Assembly (NCBI RefSeq): GCF_012641395.1
Contig: NZ_JABAIH010000010.1
Location: forward strand, 124,001-188,000
Direction of reading: 5' to 3'
From: Rhizobium sp. P32RR-XVIII
GTDB lineage: Bacteria; Pseudomonadota; Alphaproteobacteria; Rhizobiales; Rhizobiaceae
Length of the DNA: 64,000 bases
Shown here in pieces: positions 58,783 to 64,000 of the stretch (positions within the stretch are counted from its first letter, which is position 1; every line of letters starts with the position of its first letter). Position numbers and translations under genes: made by a program. The notes below the pieces were generated by a model. That model did not search any database, was not told the DNA's origin, and saw only the letters and a list, made by a program, of their open reading frames with translations.

Positions 58783-59748
58783 TTAGTTGTTGTAAGCCTC
58801 TTGGACCCAGTTCGGATCGAGCACGTTAGCTTGGGCGGTGGTGAGCGCGTCGAGCTGCGCATCCGACAGGCCCAGGATATCGTCCGAGGACAAGCCGGGG
58901 AGAGCCTTGACGTCGATAGCAGCGATCTCGTCGCTAGAGAAGGCTGCGATTTCGGCGGCGTCGAAGGCTTCGAGCTGGGTCGACGACAACACAGCGACCT
59001 GGCCGGAAGTCAGAGCAGTTGCCTGTGCCAACGAGAGGGCTCCCGCCTGGCCGGCCGTCAGGCCCTTGATGTGAGCCACGTTGATACCGGCGACGTCCGC
59101 GGTTGCGATCAGCGCTACGTTGTCCGTGGAGATGGCCGCCAGCGTATTCGTGCTGAGTGCGTTGAGGTCATTGCTGTTCAGCGTTTGGGCTTGTGCCGCG
59201 GTTAAGCCGGCGGCGCCGGCGGTGCTCAGGCCGGCAAGCTGACCGCTTGTCAACGATCCGAATGCCGCGCTGGTGAGACTGCTGATCTGCGTGCTGCTCA
59301 GGGCGCCGACCTGGGCGGTCAGTAGGTTGCCGACCTGGGCGCTTGTAAGCTGATCGGCGTGCAGAACCGCAATCTGCGCGGTCTTAAGCGCCTGCAGGTG
59401 AGCCGAGTCAAAGTTCGCCAAGTCGGTGTTAACGAGCGAGGAAATGACATCGGTTGATAGTGCTGCGGTCTGGCCTGTGGTGAATGCAGCCGCGCCGTTC
59501 GTTATTGCCTGGAGTTGGTCGAGCTTCAACCCGGCAAGAGCGGCGGTCGCCAGGCTGGTGAGGTTCGCCGTGCCCAGCGAGGTGACTCTGGTGGCGTCAA
59601 TCGCGCTGAGCTGGCTGGAATTGAGCGCAGCTACCTGAGTGGAATTCATGGCGCCAAGCTGCGCAGTGCTCAGAGTCGCAACGGAATCTGTCGTGAGTTT
59701 TTTGATTTGAGTAGCGTTAAGTTTTTGAAGAAAGGTAACGGCTGACAT
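58783..59748 (-). CDS. Octapeptide-repeat Ser/Thr-rich protein, short form (321 aa)
   Basis: The protein is built from 8-residue units of consensus (I/V)-x-A-L-(S/T)-(S/T)-x-Q, for example AQVGALSSTQISSLTSAAFG and SGQVAVLSSTQLEAFDAAEI. It has no Cys, no signal peptide and no membrane segment. The C-terminal block DEIAAIDVKALPGLSSDDIL, GLSDAQLDALTTAQ matches the end of the 1072-residue neighbour. Every unit offers two or three Ser/Thr, so it is a good candidate acceptor for the OGT-like enzyme. Export without a signal peptide would need a type I system. The repeat fold is unknown to me. Confidence 0.85.
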   Translation of the reverse strand: MSAVTFLQKLNATQIKKLTTDSVATLSTAQLGAMNSTQVAALNSSQLSAIDATRVTSLGTANLTSLATAALAGLKLDQLQAITNGAAAFTTGQTAALSTDVISSLVNTDLANFDSAHLQALKTAQIAVLHADQLTSAQVGNLLTAQVGALSSTQISSLTSAAFGSLTSGQLAGLSTAGAAGLTAAQAQTLNSNDLNALSTNTLAAISTDNVALIATADVAGINVAHIKGLTAGQAGALSLAQATALTSGQVAVLSSTQLEAFDAAEIAAFSSDEIAAIDVKALPGLSSDDILGLSDAQLDALTTAQANVLDPNWVQEAYNN

Positions 59749-59827
59749 GGATGTACCCCAAGGTTAGTGGTGTCGTGGCAACGCCGGTGTCTGGCATCAC
59801 CCTCGGCAAAGACTATGCTAGGTGAAA

Positions 59828-59912
59828 CATGGCTCGCGCGAGCCAGCGCATCGGAATGGCATCATGCATCCAGAGCAGCGACGTCTCTGATTCCCACGCC
59901 CTCGAAAGCGAG
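59828..59912. repeat. Shared upstream block, copy 1
   Basis: The stretch with CATGGCTCGCGCGAGCC, AGCGCATCGGAATGGCATCA and TGCATCCAGAGCAGCG, ending with CCCACGCC and GAAAGCGAGTAAC-like sequence, is mirrored at 63581-63668. It begins 80 bases upstream of the short repeat gene. Confidence 0.75.
59831..59844. promoter_or_regulatory. Palindrome GGCTCG-CG-CGAGCC upstream of the short repeat gene
   Basis: A perfect 14-base palindrome 83 bases upstream of the ATG. The same arms occur upstream of the long repeat gene, so it is a candidate site for a common regulator. Confidence 0.6.
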
Positions 59913-60179
59913 TAACAATGCCATGTCACCGGAATTAGCTTGAAAGCGCCGGTGCACCCATGCCTCGCATTCTGATTACACCATTATTCCGCAGAGTTTA
60001 AATTTTGGTTAATTGCAGCTCCAAATTGTTGCTTTTCTTGCGACATACAATTTTGGTCAAGCGAGTAAAAGTAGGCGGCGTGCTTTCATGTCGTCTGTCT
60101 ATATTGCCTCGCAAGAGGTGCCTTATGATCTTTACTTGCCACTGAGAGCATTGACTTGCCGGGTGAGGCGCCCTAACCG

Positions 60180-63100
60180 TCAGGAGCCGTCGAATTCCGC
60201 ATAGGCAGCAAGTACCGCATCGACTTGCGCCGAATTCAGTGCCCCGACCTGTGCCGAGGTGAGAGCATCCAGCTGTTGGCTGCTCAGGCCCCAAATATCG
60301 GCCGTTGACAGGCCCGGCAGAGCTCTCGTGTTGATCGCCGCGATTTCGTCCGTCGTGAAGGTCTGGACGTCCTCCACCAGCATCGCCGCGATCTGTGCGG
60401 CCGACAGCGCTTGAATCTGCGTCGAGTTCAAGGCGTCGATCTGCTCGGATGACAGCGCCGCGATCTGGTCGCTCGTTAGCCTGGCAATCTGGCTGGACGT
60501 CAGCGCATGGATCTGGTCGGTAGAGAGAGCCGCGACTGTGTCGGTGGACAAGCCATACAGCGACCGCGTGCTGATCGCCGCGATCTCGTCGGGCGTGAAG
60601 GTCGCGATGTCTTCCGGTTCTAGGGCGCCAAGCTCGGCCGCCGTCAGGGCAGCGATTTGCGAGCTCGTCAAGGCGGCAACCTGATCCGTCGACAGGGCGG
60701 CGATCTGGCTGCTTGAGAGCGCCGCGATCAGGCGGTTGGAAAGGGCGGCGGTCTGGCTGGTCGAGAGCGCCGTAACATCCAGTCCCGCCGCTTGCCGCGT
60801 GGTCAGGGCGCTGATCTGCGCGGTGCTCAAGGCGCCGACCTGCTCGGGTGACAGCGCGGCGATCTGGTCGCTCGTCAGCACCACAAACTGGGCGGTCGTC
60901 AGGGCGTTCAGCTGATCCGAGGAGAGAGCCGCAACGGCGCCGGTGGACAAACCCGGCAGCGCCCTGGTGCTGATTGCCGCGATTTCGCCGGTCGTGAACG
61001 TCGCGGTGTCTTCGGACTCCAGGCCCCTGATATCGAGCGCCGTCAGGGCAGCGACTTGCGCGCTCGTCAGGGCGGCCGCCTGATCAGTTGAGAGAGCGCC
61101 AATCTGATTGCTTCCGAGTGCTGCGATCAGGCCCGTCGAAAGGGCGGCGGTCTGATCGGTCGAGAGCGCCGTGACATCCAGCCCCATGGCTTGCCGCGCG
61201 AGCAGGGCACTGATCTGCGTGGTGCTCAAGGCGCCCATCTGGCCGGATGACAGCGCTGCGAGCTGAACGGTCGTCAGCGTCGCAACCTGACGGGCCGTTA
61301 GCGCGTGGAGCTGGTCGCTGGAGAGAGCCGCGACGGCATCGGTGGACAAGCCCGGCAGCGATCTGATGCTAATCAGCGCGATTTCGTCAGTCGTGAAGGT
61401 TGCGATATTTTCCGGTGACAGGGCGCCAAGCTCGACCGCTGTCAGGGCGGCGACTTGCGCGCTCGTCAGGGCGGCCGCTTGATCGGTTGACAGGGCGGCG
61501 ATCTGGTTGCTTCCGAGTGCTGCGATCAGGGTCGTCGACAGTGCGGCGGTTTGATCGGTCGAGAGTGTCGCGACATCCAGGCCGAGGGCTTGCCGCCATG
61601 TCAGGGCACTGATCTGCGCCGTGGTCAAGGCGCCGACTTGCTCGGATGACAGCGCCGCGAACTGAACGGTCGTCAGCGTGGAAATCTGGCTGGTTGTCAG
61701 CGCGTGGATCTGGTCGCTGGAGAGGGTCGCGACGGCATCGATGGACAAGCCCGGCAGCGCCCGCACGCTGATCGCCGCCATCTCGGCGGTCGTGAAGGTC
61801 GCGAGGTTATCCGGCGATAGTGCGCCAAGTTCGGCCGCGGTCAGTCGGGCGATTTGCGCGCTCGTCAGGGCAGCGGCCTGATCGGTTGAGAGGGCGGCGA
61901 TCTGGCTGCTTCCGAGTGCCGCGATCACGCCCGTCGACAGGGCGGCGGTCTGGTCGGTGGAGAGCGCAGTCACATCCAGCCCCAGGGCTTGGCGCGAGGT
62001 CAGGGCGCTGATCTGTGTCGTGCTCAGGGCGCCGACCTGCTCGGATGACAGCGCGGAGATTTGGTCGCTCGTCAGCAAGGCGATCTGGCCGGTTGTCAGC
62101 GCATGAATCTGGTCCGTGGAGAAGGCGGCGATGGCGTCGGCGGACAGGCCCGATAGCGACCGCGTGCTGATCGCGGCGATCTCGCCGGTCGTGAAGGTTG
62201 CGACATTTTCCGGCGACAGGCCACGCAGCTCGATTGAAGTCAGCGCAGCAATTTGCGCGCTCGTCAGGGCGGCCGCCTGATCGGTTGAGAGCGCGGCGAT
62301 CTGGCTGCTTCCAAGTGCCGCGATCACGCTCGCCGAAAGGGCGGCGGTCTGGTCGGTCGAGAGCGCTGCGACGTCCAGTCCCGGTGCTTGCCGCCATGTC
62401 AAGGCACCGATCTGCGTCGTGCTCAAGGTGCCGATCTGCTCGGACGACAAAGCCGCGATTTGGCCGCTCGTCAGCGCGGCAATCTGGCCGGTCATCAGCG
62501 CATAGACCTGGTCGGTGGAAAGCGCCGCGATGGCATCGTTGGACAGGCCCGGCAGCGACCTGGTGCTGATGGCCGCAATCTCGTCGGGTGTAAAGGTTGC
62601 GATGTCTTCCGGCGACAGTGCCCGAAGTTCGACCACTGACAGCGCGGCGACTTGGGCGCTCGTCAGGGCGTCCACCTGCTCGGCTGAGAGGGCTGCGATC
62701 TGGTTGCTTCCAAGCGTGGCGATCAGGGTCGTCGAAAGGGCGGCAGTCTGCTCGGTGGAGAGCGCCGTGACATCCAGTCCTACGGTTTGCCGCGAGGTCA
62801 GTGCGCTGATCTGCGTGGTGCTCAAAGCCCCCATCTGCTCGCCAGAAAATGCCGCGAGCTGAGCGGTCGTCAGCGCCGAAACCTGGCGGGTCGTCAGTGC
62901 GTGGACCTGATCGGTGGAAAGAGCTGCGATGGCGTCAGTGGACAAGCCGGGCAGCGCCCTGGTGCTGATCGCTGCGATTTCGTCGGTCGTGAAGGTCGCG
63001 ATGTCTTCCGGCGTGAGGGCGTGGATTTCATTGAGACTGAAGGCGCCGATCTGCGAGCTGGTGAAGGCAGCGACCTGATTGCTGTCCAGTGCTGTCATCT

Positions 63101-63398
63101 GGCCGGCGGAAAGGACTGCAACCTGTCCCGTGGACAGGCTCTGGATCTGCTGCGCGGACAGAACCGCCAACTGGTCGGCCGTCAAGCCGACGATGGCGCC
63201 CGGCGATACGGCGCTCATCTGTTGGGCGCTCAGTGTGTGGACGTTGTCCGCACCCATAGCAGCGATCTGACGCGCGTTGAGGACTTTGACTTGGTCAGCG
63301 CTGAGGGCTGCCGCATCCTCGGTAGTCCAGGCCGCGATCGAAGCCGTGGAAAGGCTCCGGATTTGGCTGACGGACAGCGTAGGGATGGTTGTTGTCAT
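60180..63398 (-). CDS. Octapeptide-repeat Ser/Thr-rich protein, long form (1072 aa)
   Basis: The protein repeats 8-residue units such as STDQVHALTTRQVSALTTAQ. These are grouped into about seven copies of a 133-residue (399-nt) super-unit, each containing EDIATFTTDEIAAIST, ALPGLSTDAIAALS and a shifted element (RQTVGLDVTALST) that breaks the 8-residue phase by three. The first 100 or so residues hold more diverged units. No Cys, signal peptide or transmembrane helix is seen. The end (VGALNSAQVDAVLAAYAEFD) resembles uncleaved type I secretion C-termini only loosely. It is probably an extracellular or cell-surface structural protein; this is inference. Confidence 0.85.
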   Translation of the reverse strand: MTTTIPTLSVSQIRSLSTASIAAWTTEDAAALSADQVKVLNARQIAAMGADNVHTLSAQQMSAVSPGAIVGLTADQLAVLSAQQIQSLSTGQVAVLSAGQMTALDSNQVAAFTSSQIGAFSLNEIHALTPEDIATFTTDEIAAISTRALPGLSTDAIAALSTDQVHALTTRQVSALTTAQLAAFSGEQMGALSTTQISALTSRQTVGLDVTALSTEQTAALSTTLIATLGSNQIAALSAEQVDALTSAQVAALSVVELRALSPEDIATFTPDEIAAISTRSLPGLSNDAIAALSTDQVYALMTGQIAALTSGQIAALSSEQIGTLSTTQIGALTWRQAPGLDVAALSTDQTAALSASVIAALGSSQIAALSTDQAAALTSAQIAALTSIELRGLSPENVATFTTGEIAAISTRSLSGLSADAIAAFSTDQIHALTTGQIALLTSDQISALSSEQVGALSTTQISALTSRQALGLDVTALSTDQTAALSTGVIAALGSSQIAALSTDQAAALTSAQIARLTAAELGALSPDNLATFTTAEMAAISVRALPGLSIDAVATLSSDQIHALTTSQISTLTTVQFAALSSEQVGALTTAQISALTWRQALGLDVATLSTDQTAALSTTLIAALGSNQIAALSTDQAAALTSAQVAALTAVELGALSPENIATFTTDEIALISIRSLPGLSTDAVAALSSDQLHALTARQVATLTTVQLAALSSGQMGALSTTQISALLARQAMGLDVTALSTDQTAALSTGLIAALGSNQIGALSTDQAAALTSAQVAALTALDIRGLESEDTATFTTGEIAAISTRALPGLSTGAVAALSSDQLNALTTAQFVVLTSDQIAALSPEQVGALSTAQISALTTRQAAGLDVTALSTSQTAALSNRLIAALSSSQIAALSTDQVAALTSSQIAALTAAELGALEPEDIATFTPDEIAAISTRSLYGLSTDTVAALSTDQIHALTSSQIARLTSDQIAALSSEQIDALNSTQIQALSAAQIAAMLVEDVQTFTTDEIAAINTRALPGLSTADIWGLSSQQLDALTSAQVGALNSAQVDAVLAAYAEFDGS
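60600..63010. repeat. Tandem 399-nt repeats within the long repeat gene
   Basis: The marker encoding S-P-E-D/N-x-A-T-F recurs near 60607, 61006, 61405, 61800, 62199, 62598 and 62997. Most intervals are 399 bases. Sub-repeats of 24 bases (one octapeptide) run throughout. Copies differ by scattered substitutions, indicating older duplication plus divergence. Confidence 0.9.
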
Positions 63399-63580
63399 GG
63401 ACGCGCCCCAGATTTGCTAACGGATCAAAAACGTCATTACCTACCGCTCCGCGCGAGTGGACCAATCAGGCCCTCTCAGTGTTGGACAAGGCCAGCTCCG
63501 TGCTGCTCGGGGTTCGCCAGATCAGCCGGACGCCGCCATCGCGTGGTCGCTGCGAAGGAAAAGCGATTTTTGCAGAGAAC

Positions 63581-63668
63581 ATGGCTCGGACGAGCCTGCG
63601 CATCGGAAGGGCATCATGCATCCAGAGCCATGCAGCGGCCCTGATATCCCCACGCCAGTGAACGCGAA
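63581..63668. repeat. Shared upstream block, copy 2
   Basis: ATGGCTCGGACGAGCCTGCG, CATCGGAAGGGCATCATGCA, TCCAGAGCCATGCAGCGG and CCACGCCAGTGAACGCGAAC correspond to 59828-59915 with substitutions and short indels. It lies about 183 bases upstream of the long repeat gene ATG. Confidence 0.75.
63583..63596. promoter_or_regulatory. Palindrome GGCTCG-GA-CGAGCC upstream of the long repeat gene
   Basis: The same arms as at 59831-59844, with a different central dinucleotide. Confidence 0.6.
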
Positions 63669-63955
63669 CGTCTTCGCGCTACAACAGCCCGTCCGCCGAA
63701 TCGGCGGTCGAGGCTGCACGCGAACCTTCGCTACTGTGGGACTGTTAGTCAATAGCCTTTAACGTTCGGTTAACGCCCGCCCACCCTCGCTTTCACCAGT
63801 GGGTTTCTGTCGGGGGCCAAGCTCTTGAAAAACCGCAAGTCGGAAAGGCCAGAAGCGATGGGCCACAAGCAGACATGCCGTTTTGGCGGTGTGCTAGTTG
63901 CGGCGCTTCGATGGGTGTAGACTCCCGGCATATTGCATGTTCATGCAAGGCAACG

Positions 63956-64000
63956 ATGATGAGTATCCCCGCGCTCGACCGGAAGCTGCTCGCGATCCTA
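63956..64000 (+). CDS. Start of a gene running off the right edge
   Basis: ATGATGAGTATCCCCGCGCT opens a frame (MMSIPALDRKLLAIL) that continues past the window. AAGGCAACG precedes the first ATG. Only 15 codons are visible, so no function can be assigned. It is divergent from the long repeat gene. Confidence 0.55.
   Translation, partial: MMSIPALDRKLLAIL

Larger units (their letters stand above)
59749..60179. other. AT-richer intergenic region between the two repeat genes
   Basis: About 430 bases. The left part (59749-59915) is the upstream region of the short repeat gene and includes the shared block and palindrome listed separately. The right part (59980-60130) is AT-rich (TTTAAATTTTGGTTAATTGC, TACAATTTTGG) and follows the stop of the long repeat gene. 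No gene is supportable; a 63-codon plus-strand frame at 60013 lacks a good ribosome-binding site. Confidence 0.5.
63399..63955. other. Intergenic region upstream of the long repeat gene
   Basis: About 555 bases with no supportable gene. It contains the second copy of the shared block, and AT-rich TTTAACGTTCGGTTAACG near 63765. A plus-strand promoter for the gene starting at 63956 should lie near 63900. Confidence 0.45.

Noticed and set aside
60013..60204. 63-codon ORF between the repeat genes
   Set aside because: AT-rich, no ribosome-binding site, overlaps the end of the long repeat gene.
60600..63010. CRISPR array
   Set aside because: Repeats are 24 and 399 bases, coding in one frame, with no spacer-repeat alternation.
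58783..63398. TAL-effector-like DNA-binding repeats
   Set aside because: LTxxQVxAL units look like helix 1 of TALE repeats, but the period is 8 residues and not 33-35, with no variable di-residue.
62787..63644. Plus-strand frame across the tandem repeats
   Set aside because: Antisense of the repeat gene; repeated Arg/Gly-rich peptides result from the repeated DNA.

Overview
This window is chromosomal-type DNA of an alphaproteobacterium, most likely Rhizobiaceae (Rhizobium/Agrobacterium group). It is GC-rich and has the rhizobial urease gene order (ureD-A-B-C-E-F-G with small genes between). It carries a complete PhyR-NepR-EcfG general stress module with GGAAC-N16-CGTT promoters, a LIV transporter operon with a DUF6867 gene, and GC-rich palindromic intergenic mosaic repeats. 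I see no rRNA, tRNA, transposase or CRISPR array.

Layout. 1-1.5 kb: the 5' part of a DUF2793 tail-like gene and cysQ. 2-7.5 kb: a branched-chain amino acid ABC operon (livH, livM, livG, livF, DUF6867, livK) closed by a terminator, then a D-2-hydroxyacid dehydrogenase. 9-17.3 kb: the urease cluster interleaved with a DUF1272 protein, an LprI-like protein, an accessory protein with a sialyltransferase-like signature, a peroxiredoxin and a diguanylate cyclase. 17.3-17.9 kb: a fluoride riboswitch and crcB. 18-22.5 kb: an RND pump and its adaptor. 22.8-37 kb: a reductive pyrimidine catabolism region with an ABC importer, dihydropyrimidinase, an N-carbamoyl-amino acid hydrolase, a RutR-like regulator and the dihydropyrimidine dehydrogenase subunits PreA and PreT. 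Two DUF559 genes with paired palindromes sit inside its operons. A kinase-less phytochrome that lacks the usual bilin-binding Cys interrupts the region.

37-41.3 kb is the general stress locus: an EcfG-promoter small RNA (GsrN-like), a sensor kinase, phyR, nepR, ecfG and two envelope genes. All key units carry a matching EcfG promoter, so the module is autoregulated. 41.5-51 kb is mixed accessory housekeeping: a heme-degrading monooxygenase cassette, truncated hemoglobin, TetR/SMR pair, ThuA plus oxidoreductase, a glycine-zipper protein, a second small RNA candidate, a NodT-type outer-membrane factor and ArsC.

51-63.4 kb is the most unusual part. On the minus strand it holds CmoA with a membrane methyltransferase, UDP-galactopyranose mutase, a glycosyltransferase split by an inserted domain, a SAM methyltransferase and a SPINDLY-type O-GlcNAc transferase. 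Beside these are two Ser/Thr-rich octapeptide-repeat proteins of 321 and 1072 residues. The large one is built from about seven 133-residue (399-nt) tandem units. Both repeat genes share an upstream block with a GGCTCG-N2-CGAGCC palindrome. I propose this as a dedicated system for making and glycosylating a repetitive, probably exported protein. A new plus-strand gene begins at the right edge.
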